A stretch of DNA of 64,000 nucleotides from Cellulophaga sp. L1A9 (GTDB lineage Bacteria > Bacteroidota > Bacteroidia > Flavobacteriales > Flavobacteriaceae): positions 3,968,001 through 4,032,000 of the forward strand of contig NZ_CP047027.1 in assembly GCF_009797025.1 (NCBI RefSeq), in the 5' to 3' direction. This document shows positions 53,381-62,890 of the stretch, one piece after another; positions within the stretch are counted from its first letter, which is position 1, and every line of letters starts with the position of its first letter. A program made the position numbers and the translations under genes. A model generated the notes under the pieces. That model was not told the origin of the DNA. It saw only the letters and a list, made by a program, of their open reading frames with translations, and did no database searches.

Positions 53381-54479
53381 ATGAGAAAAATTTTATTTTT
53401 ATTGTCAGTTTTTACTGCATCTTTTTCGATGGCACAAGATTTGCCATCTAATCCTGAACCAGGTAAATGTTACGTACGTTGTACAACACCAGATGTTTAC
53501 GTAAACGAAACGGTAACAATTACATTAAAGCCAGCTTATTCAGTTTTAAAAACTGTTCCTGCAACTTTCAAAACAATAACTGAAAACGTAGAAATTAAAG
53601 CGGCTGGAAAAAAATTAACAGTTGTTCCTGAAAAATGGGGTACAGAAACAATTAGTTATACTTCTAAGCAAGGTGGTAATACATTAAGTATTTCTCCTGC
53701 ATCTTTTACAACAGGATCTGAAACAATTGAAATCAAACCAGCTTATGCACAGTGGGAACTAGGTGCACCTGCTCCTGATTGTTCTTCTGGTAATCCAGAT
53801 GATTGTAGATATTGGTGTTATAAGGGATATCCTGCAGAATTTACAACGGTTTCTACTACATTATTATCTAATGCGGCAAGTATTAGTAAAACTCCAATAG
53901 GATCTAGAGATGCTACGTATACTAAAAGAGTTTTAATAGAACAAGCTAAAGTAATTGAAGAAATTATTCCTGCTGAATACAACATTACAAAAACTGTCTT
54001 AGATAAAGATGCGGTATACTGTTGAAGAAACTATTCCTGCAGTAACAAAAACAGTATCTAAGGAAGTATTAAAACAAAAAGGTGGTTTAACTAGCTGGAA
54101 AGAAGTTGAATGTTCTCTAGTAGAATACCAAGCTTTACCAATAAACTGGAATTCAGGTAGTGCTACGTTAACTTCTGAAGCTAAAAGTATTATTGATAAC
54201 AGATTGATGCCTGTATTAGCTCAAAATCCTGGTGTAAAAGTTGAATTAGCTTCTCATACAGATTCTCAAGGAGCTTCTTCTTCTAATCAAGATCTTTCTG
54301 AAAGAAGAGCAAAAGCTGTTGCTGATTACCTTATCTCTAAAGGAGTAAATTCAAGTCTTTTAGTTGCAAATGGATATGGTGAAACTAAATTATTAAATAG
54401 ATGTAAAGATGGTGTTTCTTGTACTGCAAGAGAGCACGCTGCAAATAGAAGAACTCAGTTTAGATTAATCAATAACTAA
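53381..54479 (+). pseudogene. OmpA-family outer-membrane protein split by a one-base frameshift
   Basis: Two overlapping frames make one protein. The first (53381-54025, 214 residues) has a signal peptide (LFLLSVFTASFSMAQ) and loosely repeated segments such as PATFKTITE, PASFTTGSE and PAEFTTVST. It stops at TGA just after DKDAVYC. The second (54009-54479) continues VEETIPAVTKTV and carries a full OmpA peptidoglycan-binding domain (INWNSGSATLTSEAK, ELASHTDSQGASSSNQDLSERRAKAVADYL, GYGETKLLNRC, NRRTQFRLI). Omitting one base near 54020 joins them into a 365-residue protein. Both halves are intact, so this is a fresh mutation or a sequencing error. Confidence 0.8.
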
Positions 54480-54510
54480 GTTTATAAGTAAAGTAGTAAG
54501 TTAGTCACGA

Positions 54511-54540
54511 AAAAGCCCTCTGTTCTCAGAGGGCTTTTTT
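54511..54540 (+). terminator. Terminator of the OmpA-like gene
   Basis: A 12-bp stem AAAAGCCCTCTG / CAGAGGGCTTTT with a TTCT loop is followed by a T run. Confidence 0.92.
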
Positions 54541-54837
54541 TAGTTTATTAGCATTGCGCTCTTCTTTTAGGGCAGTAAGCTAATGCTATTAACTATAAAA
54601 AAAAGTGCTTCTCTCTTAGTGTTTTCTTTTTTGATAGTATAATGTAACACACGATATATAGGGCAACGAAGCCTTGTATTTAAGTTTATAGCGGGCTATA
54701 GCTTATTGGGTGTAGTAGAGGCTAACTTTTAAGTTACATAAGAATTAGACTAGGTGTCCTAGGTTTTTTATGGGATCCATGATCTTCTTTTAGATAAAGC
54801 AGCGCTTAAAAGTTATTTATGAGGCAGTATACAAAGC
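54541..54837. other. Gene-free region with small palindromes
   Basis: No plausible coding frame is seen. Notable elements are TATAGC-GG-GCTATA at 54687-54700 and a spaced TTAGCATT / AATGCTA pair near its left end. A TGTAACACACGAT-type stretch near 54643-54656 recalls short flavobacterial intergenic repeats, but I cannot confirm it here. Confidence 0.35.
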
Positions 54838-54877
54838 ATAAAAGCCGCATTTTAGGAATCTAAAATGCGGCTTTTAT
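54838..54877. terminator. Terminator of the thioredoxin gene
   Basis: An 18-bp perfect stem, whose arms run ATAAAAGCCGCATTTTAG and its complement, around GAAT (54838-54855 with 54860-54877). The A/T-rich ends make it usable in both directions. Confidence 0.9.
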
Positions 54878-54905
54878 AGGTAGTGTAATTACAAGAATAA
54901 ATTCT

Positions 54906-55358
54906 TTAATTTTGGTATCTGTCTAAAAATTTAGCGTGATATTGTGTTTCTCCATTCATACTGTATCCAGATAAAGCGCCTAATTCTTTTCCCTTTTCAT
55001 TGATAACCTTCAACATGGGAACACTTCCTCTCTTATTATATTTAGAGGCTAGTTCTTTATTTTGTGCTAATTGATTGGCACTTAATAAATCTCTGTTTCT
55101 TGGAATATCAACGTATAATAAGACGTATTCTTTAGAATACTCATCAAAAGAAGGAGTTTCAAAAAAATCTTTCTTTAAAGCGATACAGGGAGGACACCAA
55201 TCACTGCCGGTAAAAAAAACGAGAATATTCTTATCTTCTTTTTCTGCTTTTTTTACTGCTGTTTTATAATCCGTAAGCCAATTTGTTTTTTTTTCTTTTA
55301 AATCCCCTTGTGCAGATAGGAGTATAGGAAATAAAATTGCAATTAGTAATTTCTTCAT
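54906..55358 (-). CDS. Secreted thioredoxin-like protein
   Basis: The 150-residue product has a signal peptide (LLIAILFPILLSAQ) and a thioredoxin domain with the redox motif Cys55-Pro-Pro-Cys58 in GSDWCPPCIAL. The cis-Pro loop (RGSVPMLKV) follows. It is a periplasmic disulfide reductase or oxidase, possibly a heme-copper or cytochrome assembly helper, but no partner is seen. It starts 14 bp after the YbaB gene on the same strand, so the two are likely cotranscribed. Confidence 0.9.
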   Translation of the reverse strand: MKKLLIAILFPILLSAQGDLKEKKTNWLTDYKTAVKKAEKEDKNILVFFTGSDWCPPCIALKKDFFETPSFDEYSKEYVLLYVDIPRNRDLLSANQLAQNKELASKYNKRGSVPMLKVINEKGKELGALSGYSMNGETQYHAKFLDRYQN

Positions 55359-55372
55359 TGGTTTGTGTTTAA

Positions 55373-55699
55373 TTATTTAAATAACGAATCCATTTCAGGA
55401 ATATTGGGCATTCCGTCTTTCGCAACAGCAGAAAGTTCAGCTTCATTTACAGAAGAAGCTTTTTCAATTGCTTTATTTAGTACTAATAGTAGATAATCTT
55501 CTAATTGCTCTTTATCGGCTAGTAATTCTTCGTTAATAGAAATTTCCTTTATAACTCTATTGGCGTTTAAAGTAACTTTTAGTTTCCCGTCAGAAGATTG
55601 CTCATCTATTAGGATAGTATTCATTCTTTCTTTAGTAAGCTTTATCTTTTCTTGGGTTTCTTTTAATTTTCCCATCATGCCCATTATATCTCCAAACAT
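55373..55699 (-). CDS. YbaB/EbfC family nucleoid-associated protein
   Basis: The 108-residue protein matches YbaB/EbfC. A helical N-terminus ([25 protein letters not shown]) is followed by strands [19 protein letters not shown] and a C-terminal helix with an acidic tail. YbaB proteins bind DNA as dimers in a loosely specific way and are found near recombination or replication genes; here the neighbour is a thioredoxin. Function in this bacterium is not established. The thioredoxin gene follows 14 bp downstream. Confidence 0.88.
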   Translation of the reverse strand: MFGDIMGMMGKLKETQEKIKLTKERMNTILIDEQSSDGKLKVTLNANRVIKEISINEELLADKEQLEDYLLLVLNKAIEKASSVNEAELSAVAKDGMPNIPEMDSLFK

Positions 55700-55762
55700 A
55701 GTTTTTGTATTAGTATTTAATCTTCAAAAGTAATAAATTGTGGTGTTAAATTTTCCTATACT

Positions 55763-57901
55763 ATGATATGTACGGTAAAAAAAGCTTTTATTTTTCTTTT
55801 AAGTCTTAGTTTTGTTGCTTCTTGTAAAAGTGATAAAAAAATTATGTCTCAAAATATAGTACCTGTTGCAAAAAAGATGCCGAAATCATTAGAGATTCAC
55901 GGAGATACACGAATTGATGATTATTATTGGCTAAATGATAGAGAAGATGAGGAGGTACTTGCCTACTTAAATGAAGAAAAGTCATACTATGAAAAAATGA
56001 TGCAACATACTGTTTCATTTCAGAATACATTGTTTGACGAAATGAAATCTCGAATAAAAGAAGATGATTCTTCGGTGCCTTATAGGCAGAATGGTTATTG
56101 GTATTCTACACGCTATGAATTAGGAAAAGAATATCCTATTTATTCTAGAAAAGCAGATATGGATAATGCGATATCAAAAGAATTATTCGATTGTAATACA
56201 ATGGCCGAAGGTTTTGATTATTTTAAGCTTGGCGGTATTGCTGTGAGTCCTAATAATGAATTGGCAGTTTTTGGGGTAGATAATGTCTCAAGAAGAGAAT
56301 ACACTTTAAAGATTAAAAACTTAACTACCGGAGAAGTTTATGATGATATCATTGAGCAAACTACCGGAGGAGCAGTTTGGGCCGGTGATAACAAAACATT
56401 TTTCTATTCTAAGAAAGATCCAATAACCTTACGTTCTGATAAAATATATAAGCACGTTTTAGGTACAGCAGCAGCCGATGATACCATGGTGTACCATGAG
56501 GAAGATGAAACTTACGATTGTTTCGTATATAAGACAAAATCGAAAAAATATATTATTATTGGGTCAACAAGTACGCTTACGACTGAATATAGATTTATAA
56601 ATTCTGATGCCCCAGATAGTAATTTCACTATTTTTTCGGAAAGAGAACGTGGCGTTGAATATTCTTTGGCCCATTATAAGGACGATTTTTATATTCTGAC
56701 AAATAAAGATGATGCCACGAACTTCAAATTAATGAAGACATCTGAACATAAAACCAACTCAAAATATTGGGAAGATTTTATAGCACATAGGAGTGACGTA
56801 CTTCTGGAAGATATTGAGATTTTCAAAGAATTTTATGTGATATCTGAACGTGAAAACGGACTCGCGAAAATTAAGATTGTGCGTTGGGATTCTAATGAAA
56901 GCTATTTTCTGCCTTTTCATGATGAAACCTATACGGCATATGTGAGTACTAATCCCGATTTTGATACAGAAGTAATGCGTTACGGCTATAATTCGCTTAC
57001 AACGCCTAGTTCGGTTATCGATTTTAATATGCGTACTAAGGAAAAGGATATTAAAAAAGAACAAGAAGTATTGGGCGGAAAATTTCATAAAGAGAATTAT
57101 ACCTCCGAAAGAATTTGGGCAACAGCGAGAGACGGCGTAAAAATACCAATGTCAGTTGTTTACCATAAAGACACTAAGCTAGATGGCTCTAGCCCCTTGT
57201 TACAATATGGCTATGGATCTTACGGCTATACGTTAGATCCTAATTTTTCTACGGTTCGTTTAAGCTTATTAGATCGTGGTTTTATATATGTCATTGCTCA
57301 TGTACGTGGAAGTGAATATTTAGGGAGACAATGGTATGAAGATGGTAAACTCTTGAAAAAACAGCATTCTTTTACAGACTTTATAGACTGTTCTAAATAT
57401 TTGATTGCAAATAAATATACAAGTCCAGAACATTTATATGCGGAAGGTGGGTCTGCTGGAGGCTTACTTATGGGGGGTATTGTTAATATGGAACCTAGTT
57501 TGTACCATGGTGTTATTGCAGCCGTGCCTTTTGTAGATGTTGTGACCACAATGTTAGATGATACTATACCGTTAACTACTGGGGAGTATGATGAATGGGG
57601 GAATCCAAATGAAAAGGAGTACTATGACTACATGAAATCATATTCTCCGTATGACAATGTAAAAGCAATAGCATATCCAAACCTATTAATCACAACAGGA
57701 TTACACGATTCTCAGGTGCAATATTGGGAACCAGCAAAATGGGTAGCCAAATTAAGAGATTTGAAAAAAGATTCGAATTTATTGTTATTTGACATCAATA
57801 TGGACGCGGGCCATGGAGGTGCTTCTGGACGGTTTGAAGCCTTAAAAGAAGTAGCAAAAGAGTATGCTTTTTTAATTGATTTGGAAAAGAAAATCGATTA
57901 A
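55763..57901 (+). CDS. S9 family oligopeptidase (oligopeptidase B-like) lipoprotein
   Basis: The 712-residue product has a lipoprotein signal (FVASCKSDKK; Cys at 21). A beta-propeller domain follows (about 50-430), then an alpha/beta hydrolase domain with catalytic Ser564 in EGGSAGGLL, Asp649 in GLHDSQVQYW and His684 in DAGHGGASG. Segments YGYGSYGYTLDPNFS and HVRGSEYLG fit oligopeptidase B. It should cut peptides after Arg/Lys (or prolyl bonds) in the periplasm or at the cell surface. Length is normal. Starts 64 bp from the divergent YbaB gene. Confidence 0.95.
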   Translation: MICTVKKAFIFLLSLSFVASCKSDKKIMSQNIVPVAKKMPKSLEIHGDTRIDDYYWLNDREDEEVLAYLNEEKSYYEKMMQHTVSFQNTLFDEMKSRIKEDDSSVPYRQNGYWYSTRYELGKEYPIYSRKADMDNAISKELFDCNTMAEGFDYFKLGGIAVSPNNELAVFGVDNVSRREYTLKIKNLTTGEVYDDIIEQTTGGAVWAGDNKTFFYSKKDPITLRSDKIYKHVLGTAAADDTMVYHEEDETYDCFVYKTKSKKYIIIGSTSTLTTEYRFINSDAPDSNFTIFSERERGVEYSLAHYKDDFYILTNKDDATNFKLMKTSEHKTNSKYWEDFIAHRSDVLLEDIEIFKEFYVISERENGLAKIKIVRWDSNESYFLPFHDETYTAYVSTNPDFDTEVMRYGYNSLTTPSSVIDFNMRTKEKDIKKEQEVLGGKFHKENYTSERIWATARDGVKIPMSVVYHKDTKLDGSSPLLQYGYGSYGYTLDPNFSTVRLSLLDRGFIYVIAHVRGSEYLGRQWYEDGKLLKKQHSFTDFIDCSKYLIANKYTSPEHLYAEGGSAGGLLMGGIVNMEPSLYHGVIAAVPFVDVVTTMLDDTIPLTTGEYDEWGNPNEKEYYDYMKSYSPYDNVKAIAYPNLLITTGLHDSQVQYWEPAKWVAKLRDLKKDSNLLLFDINMDAGHGGASGRFEALKEVAKEYAFLIDLEKKID

Positions 57902-57990
57902 TGAAAAAAAATCAATAAATTTGCATCTTATTGTTATGTATATATCATAAAAAACAACCTGACAATAGTTGTATAACTTAGATCCAACAA

Positions 57991-59031
57991 ATGGAAAATA
58001 AGATAAACGCTCATAATAACGTTTTGGAACTAATAGGCAACACGCCATTAGTTAAATTAAATAGAGTAGCAGAATCATTAACTGGTAATTTTTACGCTAA
58101 AGTAGAAGCATTCAATCCAGGCCACTCATCAAAAGACAGAATTGCAAACTTCATTATAGAAGAAGCAGAACATAAAGGTTTACTTAAGCCTGGTAGTACA
58201 ATCATAGAGACAACCTCAGGTAATACTGGTTTTAGTATTGCAATGGTTAGTATTATTAAAGGGTATAAGTGTATTTTAGCCGTTAGTTCAAAATCTTCAC
58301 TAGATAAAATAGACATGTTGCGCTCTATGGGTGCTGAGGTTTATGTTTGTCCTGCACATGTAGCTCCTGAAGATCCCAGATCCTATTATCAAGTAGCAAA
58401 ACGTTTACACGAAGAAACTAAAGATAGTATTTACATCAATCAGTATTTTAATAAATTAAATACAGAAGCACATTATAGATCTACCGGCCCCGAAATTTGG
58501 AAGCAAACAAATGGGCAAATTACTCATTTGGTAGCTTGTAGTGGTACTGGAGGAACAATTTCTGGAACAGCAGCATACTTAAAAGAACAAAATCCAAATG
58601 TTAAAATTATAGCAGTGGATGCCTATGGTTCTGTTTTAAAAAAATACCACGAAACTAGAGAATTTGATAGTAAAGAAATTTACCCATACCGGATTGAAGG
58701 CTTAGGTAAAAATTTAATTCCGGACTCTATTGATTTTGATGTAATAGATAAGTTTATAAAAGTTACGGATGAAGAAAGTGCGCATACTGCTCGTGAAATA
58801 TCTAGAAAAGAAGGTATGTTTGTGGGGTATACTAGTGGTGCAGCCCTTCAGGCAATCAAGCAATTAGATGCTGAAGGTGAGTTTACTGAAAATAGCAATG
58901 TAGTGGTTATTTTTCCAGATCACGGATCTCGATATATGAGTAAAGTATACAGTGATAAATGGATGTCTGATCAAGGTTTTACAAGTGCAAAATCTACGGA
59001 AGAGATACCAGAAGTGCAGTATATAAAATAA
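57991..59031 (+). CDS. Cysteine-synthase-like PLP enzyme; possible cysteate synthase
   Basis: The 346-residue enzyme is a fold-type II PLP protein of the cysteine synthase / cystathionine beta-synthase family. The cofactor Lys48 is in [11 protein letters not shown], where cysteine synthases usually have GGSVK. Asn loop TSGNTGF, phosphate loop [10 protein letters not shown], and [14 protein letters not shown] follow. It has no CBS domains. Immediately downstream lies an alpha-oxoamine synthase. In capnine synthesis a PLP cysteate synthase precedes the cysteate fatty-acyltransferase, so this gene could make L-cysteate from phosphoserine and sulfite. The family is firm; the specific reaction is inferred from context. 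Confidence 0.85.
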   Translation: MENKINAHNNVLELIGNTPLVKLNRVAESLTGNFYAKVEAFNPGHSSKDRIANFIIEEAEHKGLLKPGSTIIETTSGNTGFSIAMVSIIKGYKCILAVSSKSSLDKIDMLRSMGAEVYVCPAHVAPEDPRSYYQVAKRLHEETKDSIYINQYFNKLNTEAHYRSTGPEIWKQTNGQITHLVACSGTGGTISGTAAYLKEQNPNVKIIAVDAYGSVLKKYHETREFDSKEIYPYRIEGLGKNLIPDSIDFDVIDKFIKVTDEESAHTAREISRKEGMFVGYTSGAALQAIKQLDAEGEFTENSNVVVIFPDHGSRYMSKVYSDKWMSDQGFTSAKSTEEIPEVQYIK

Positions 59032-59053
59032 CATAATTTAATAATATTAATTT

Positions 59054-59088
59054 AAAGCAATGGTTCATTTGAATCATTGCTTTTTTTT
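59054..59088 (+). terminator. Terminator after the cysteine-synthase-like gene
   Basis: AGCAATGGTTC pairs with GAATCATTGCT (one G-T pair) around a 4-nt loop, followed by eight T residues. Confidence 0.88.
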
Positions 59089-59123
59089 GTATCTATATTT
59101 TATGAAAACATACTAAAAATCTT

Positions 59124-59131
59124 TACTTTTG
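59124..59131 (+). promoter_or_regulatory. -7 box for the alpha-oxoamine synthase gene
   Basis: TACTTTTG fits TAnnTTTG, with a start near 59135 and a leader of about 20 nt. It shows that the acyltransferase gene has its own promoter behind the upstream terminator. Confidence 0.5.
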
Positions 59132-59154
59132 CGGTAAATTCAATTTAATTTAGA

Positions 59155-60414
59155 ATGAGAGATTTATTTGAAAGAATAATCGAGAATAAAGGACCATTAG
59201 GGAAATGGGCATCGCAAGCTGAAGGTTATTTTGTATTCCCAAAACTTGAAGGACCTATTTCTAATCGTATGAAATTCCAAGGAAAGGAAGTTCTAACGTG
59301 GAGTATTAATGATTATTTAGGTCTTGCTAATTTACCGGAAATTAAGAAAGTTGACGGAGAAACAGCAGCAGAATATGGAGCTGCATACCCTATGGGTGCG
59401 CGTATGATGAGTGGTCATACCGATTTTCATGAACAATTAGAGCAAGAACTAGCTACTTTCGTAAGTAAAGAAACTGCTTATCTTTTAAACTTCGGATACC
59501 AAGGTATCATGTCTGCTATAGACGCGTTGGTGGGTAAAGATGATATTATTGTTTATGATGTAGATTCTCACGCTTGTATTATAGATGGTGTGCGTTTACA
59601 CATGGGTAAGCGTTTTACTTTTAAACATAATGATATTGAGAGCCTTGAAAAAAACCTTGAACGTGCTGTTAAAATGGCCGATCAAACAGGTGGTGGGATC
59701 CTCGTAATTACTGAAGGTGTTTTTGGTATGCGTGGTGAGCAAGGTAGATTAAAAGAAATTGTAGCTTTAAAAGAGAAATACAATTTTAGACTTCTTGTAG
59801 ATGATGCACATGGATTTGGTACCTTAGGTAAAACTGGTGCTGGAGCAGGTGAGGAGCAAGGTGTTCAAGACGGAATTGATGTTTATTTTGCAACTTTTGC
59901 AAAATCTATGGCCGGTATCGGTGCTTTTTTAGCTGCGGATAAAGGAATTATAGATTATTTGAAATACAATTTACGTTCTCAAATGTTTGCGAAGTCATTA
60001 CCTATGATTTACGTAAAAGGAGCATTAAAACGTCTAGATATGTTACGTACAATGCCAGAACTTAAAAATAAGTTGTGGGAAAACGTGAATGCATTACAAG
60101 GCGGTCTTAAAGAACGTGGTTTTGATATTGGAACGACAACAAGTTGCGTAACTCCTGTATATTTAAATGGTAGTATCCCTGAGGCAATGGCTTTAGTGAA
60201 AGATTTACGTGAGAACCACGGGATCTTTTGTTCTATTGTAGTATACCCAGTAATACCAAAAGGATTAATATTACTTCGTATGATTCCAACAGCAACACAT
60301 ACCTTAGAAGATGTTAGTGTTACTTTAGAAGCATTCTCAGAGATTAGAGAACGTTTGGAAAATGGAACTTATAAAAGACTTTCTGCTGCCGTAGCTGCCG
60401 CTATGGGTGAGTAA
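59155..60414 (+). CDS. Alpha-oxoamine synthase, probable cysteate / serine fatty-acyltransferase
   Basis: The 419-residue enzyme belongs to the AONS/KBL/serine palmitoyltransferase group of PLP enzymes. The Schiff-base Lys250 is in FATFAKSMAGIG, the Asp/His pair in LVDDAHGFGTLG, and the acyl-CoA site region has LTWSINDYLGLA and MGARMMSGHTDFH. Bacteroidota proteins of this type condense L-serine or L-cysteate with an acyl-CoA, giving sphingoid or sulfonolipid (capnine) bases. Because a cysteate-synthase-like gene lies upstream, the cysteate version is favoured. Gliding flavobacteria need such lipids. Substrate specificity is not seen in sequence. Confidence 0.88.
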   Translation: MRDLFERIIENKGPLGKWASQAEGYFVFPKLEGPISNRMKFQGKEVLTWSINDYLGLANLPEIKKVDGETAAEYGAAYPMGARMMSGHTDFHEQLEQELATFVSKETAYLLNFGYQGIMSAIDALVGKDDIIVYDVDSHACIIDGVRLHMGKRFTFKHNDIESLEKNLERAVKMADQTGGGILVITEGVFGMRGEQGRLKEIVALKEKYNFRLLVDDAHGFGTLGKTGAGAGEEQGVQDGIDVYFATFAKSMAGIGAFLAADKGIIDYLKYNLRSQMFAKSLPMIYVKGALKRLDMLRTMPELKNKLWENVNALQGGLKERGFDIGTTTSCVTPVYLNGSIPEAMALVKDLRENHGIFCSIVVYPVIPKGLILLRMIPTATHTLEDVSVTLEAFSEIRERLENGTYKRLSAAVAAAMGE

Positions 60415-60436
60415 GAAGTAAGAAACATATAGAATT

Positions 60437-60479
60437 AAAAATCCCGAGAGTAATTAACTTACATCTCGGGATTTTTTTT
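60437..60479. terminator. Terminator between convergent genes
   Basis: AAAAATCCCGAGA (60437-60449) pairs with TCTCGGGATTTTT (60464-60476), with a 14-nt loop and T run. It serves the rightward acyltransferase and possibly the leftward gene too. Confidence 0.85.
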
Positions 60480-60496
60480 ATGTTATATTGAAACGA

Positions 60497-61615
60497 TTAT
60501 AGATTTTTTCGATACGTTCTTCTTCGTTTGTAAATTTCAGGATTAAAATTTTTCCATAATTGTTTTATGGCTATATTTTCCTCCAATTCAGGAGTTCTAA
60601 CACAACTTAGAATGCCCCTAGCCGTAAAAGTTTCGTAATATTCATTAAATATAATAGCGGTAACTCCTTTGTTTTGGTAGTCAGGATGCACACCTATTAA
60701 ATAAAAGATGACCTCTTTACTTTGTTTTTTTGCTTTTAATAAATGAAAAAGCCCTGTTGGGAATAATTTCCCTTTAGATTTTTGTAAAGCCTCAGAAAAT
60801 GACGGCATTACAATGCTAAACGCTACAAGTTTATCGTCTTTGTCAACTACAAATTTTATATATTCAGGATTAATAAAACTAATATATTTCTTCTTGAAAT
60901 AGGCTTTTTGAATTTCGGTAATAGGCACAAAAGAAGAAAGGGAAGCGTAAGATTCATTAAATAAATCGAACATCTTATCAGCCATGGGCATTACATCTTT
61001 AGTTTTTGTAAAATTTAAAGGGCGTAGATTGTATCTTTTTTTTATTAACACGTTTGCTTTCGCATAAAACTTAGGATCGGCATTGGCGAAAGGAAACCTG
61101 TTCTCCATGTATTCTTTTTCTTTGGCGAAACCTAAATTTTCATAATGATTTACATAATAAGCATGGTTGTACCAAGTAATCATCGTTCCAATTTCGTCAA
61201 AACCTTCGGTAAGAACTCCTACTTTATCTAGGTTAGAAAATCCAACAGGGCCTTCCATGTACTCCAGATTATTTTTAGTCCCTATTTCCTGAACTTTTTC
61301 TATTAATGCCTTAGAAACTGCTAAATCATCAATAAAATCAAACCATCCAAAACGCATTTTGGATACTTTCTGTTGTTTAATTTCTATCCAATTGACAATG
61401 GCTACAATACGCCCTACGATTTCATTATCCTTATAGGCTAGGAATAAGGTAGCTTCTGCATCTTTAAATGCAGGGTTTTTATCCTTATTAAAGGTTTCCA
61501 TCTCATCAGCTATGATTGGTGGAACCCAATATTTAGAATCTTTATATAGGGTAAAAGGGAATTTTACAAATTTTTTAAGATCTGCTGTTGTCTTAACTTC
61601 TGAAACTGTAATCAT
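60497..61615 (-). CDS. GNAT-fold acyltransferase-like protein (N-acyltransferase candidate)
   Basis: The 372-residue protein has a GNAT-like layout. Its N-terminal segment holds VKFPFTLYKDSKYWVPP and FKDAEATLFLAYKDNEIVGRIVAIVN, and its C-terminal half holds FYLIGVHPDYQNKGVTAIIFNEYYETF, which looks like the acyl-CoA-binding loop of a GNAT domain. It resembles a group of long Bacteroidota GNAT proteins. Because it is convergent with the alpha-oxoamine synthase, it could N-acylate the capnine base, but this is a guess from position. No CoA-thioester specificity can be read. A clear coding gene of uncertain function. Confidence 0.75.
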   Translation of the reverse strand: MITVSEVKTTADLKKFVKFPFTLYKDSKYWVPPIIADEMETFNKDKNPAFKDAEATLFLAYKDNEIVGRIVAIVNWIEIKQQKVSKMRFGWFDFIDDLAVSKALIEKVQEIGTKNNLEYMEGPVGFSNLDKVGVLTEGFDEIGTMITWYNHAYYVNHYENLGFAKEKEYMENRFPFANADPKFYAKANVLIKKRYNLRPLNFTKTKDVMPMADKMFDLFNESYASLSSFVPITEIQKAYFKKKYISFINPEYIKFVVDKDDKLVAFSIVMPSFSEALQKSKGKLFPTGLFHLLKAKKQSKEVIFYLIGVHPDYQNKGVTAIIFNEYYETFTARGILSCVRTPELEENIAIKQLWKNFNPEIYKRRRTYRKNL

Positions 61616-61716
61616 GTGTGCTCTTTTATAGTATCAATATTAACAATATTAATCAACATCTTAAAGCGTGTTGTGAAGTTAATGTGTTGTAAAATTAATT
61701 TTTAAAAGCTAAGGTG

Positions 61717-62778
61717 TTAAAAGTCAATAGCACCGTTATCTTCTTTTTTCTTTTTCTTTTCTGCTTTTTTAAGCTTCTTTAATTGTTTTTTCGTCGGACC
61801 TAAATCTACATCTTCGGCGCCTGAACCATCTTCTTTCTTAGCTTTTTTAGCTTTCTTTTTCATGTCCTTTTTGCCAATCTGTCCATTTTCACCACCTTTT
61901 TGCTCGTCAATTGGAACAATTTTATCTTGGTGTTTATCTATGCGATATGAAAGACCAAGGGTACCAAACATACGTGTAGGCGTGTCTTTAAAGCTACCTC
62001 CAAAAGTAATGTCTGCTTGCATATTTTTAGTAAATAAATGCGCAATACCAGTTCGGTATAATGCATCTGCATACCGATCGCTCTTAATTCCTTGTTGTTC
62101 TAAGAAAATACTCCATTTAGGATTTCTAAAAGCGTGAGTTAAGGACATAATATAACTCCATTCAGGGAATTCTGATCCTATTCTATCATAAGCGATGTTC
62201 GTAATAAAAACAACTCTTGGAGAAATTTTACTTTGCGTAGCAAGCATTACACGTGGTGTAACGGTACCATCTCCAATATAGTAAGGGTTATCACCTAAAT
62301 TAAATGTTGCGCCTGCATAAAGAGATACTGCAGGAAGTAAATTACGCCATTGAAACTTATGGTTAGCTTTCCAACTCATAAGATTTGGTTTATTGCGTTC
62401 GGGGTTTTTAAAAGGATCGTAGATTAAATATTTTAATCCTAATCTATTTCTAGAAAAATCGGTTATCGTTTGATCCGGAAAAGAATTGGAATAGGTAATG
62501 TTTTCTTTTTGATAAACACCTTCATAAGTAATCTCTAATTTTTCAAATAAAAGACCATACCGTAGGGCTAGTTCTGTGCTTAAAATATTAGATTCTGAAT
62601 TCAATAATACATGGTCTTGTTGTTCGTAACCAATCCCAAATTCAGCCTGAATTACATTTTTACCTACCGCATAAGCACTTACAGATTGCCCAGGACGGTT
62701 AGAATTGATGACATCGGTGTATTGTGATGAAGCTATTATTGAGTAAAGAAAAATAGCTAATAGAAGAAAATTTTTCAT
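61717..62778 (-). CDS. Outer-membrane transporter-type barrel with Lys-rich tail
   Basis: The 353-residue protein has a signal peptide (LLAIFLYSIIASSQ) and about ten amphipathic strands in residues 25-285, resembling Phenol_MetA_deg/transporter-family outer-membrane barrels (VGKNVIQAEFGIGYEQ, LALRYGLLFEKLEITYEG, FGTLGLSYRID). After the barrel comes a charged tail of about 70 residues with KKDMKKKAKKAKKEDG and KKQLKKLKKAEKKKKKEDNG, ending AIDF. The substrate is unknown. The tail is unusual for a barrel and echoes the Lys tail of the protein at 43701. Confidence 0.85.
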   Translation of the reverse strand: MKNFLLLAIFLYSIIASSQYTDVINSNRPGQSVSAYAVGKNVIQAEFGIGYEQQDHVLLNSESNILSTELALRYGLLFEKLEITYEGVYQKENITYSNSFPDQTITDFSRNRLGLKYLIYDPFKNPERNKPNLMSWKANHKFQWRNLLPAVSLYAGATFNLGDNPYYIGDGTVTPRVMLATQSKISPRVVFITNIAYDRIGSEFPEWSYIMSLTHAFRNPKWSIFLEQQGIKSDRYADALYRTGIAHLFTKNMQADITFGGSFKDTPTRMFGTLGLSYRIDKHQDKIVPIDEQKGGENGQIGKKDMKKKAKKAKKEDGSGAEDVDLGPTKKQLKKLKKAEKKKKKEDNGAIDF

Positions 62779-62890
62779 GATATATAGTTCTGTGGCGTAC
62801 TGAATGCAACGGTTTTATTAATATTTTAAGATTTTCATCGCCATAATGCGGATTGATAATTGTATTTTTGAGATTAATTATTTGAACAAT

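Noticed and set aside
54009..54479. A separate cytoplasmic OmpA-domain protein starting at an internal ATG.
   Set aside because: It lacks a signal peptide and overlaps the end of the previous frame; it is more plausibly the second half of a frameshifted gene.
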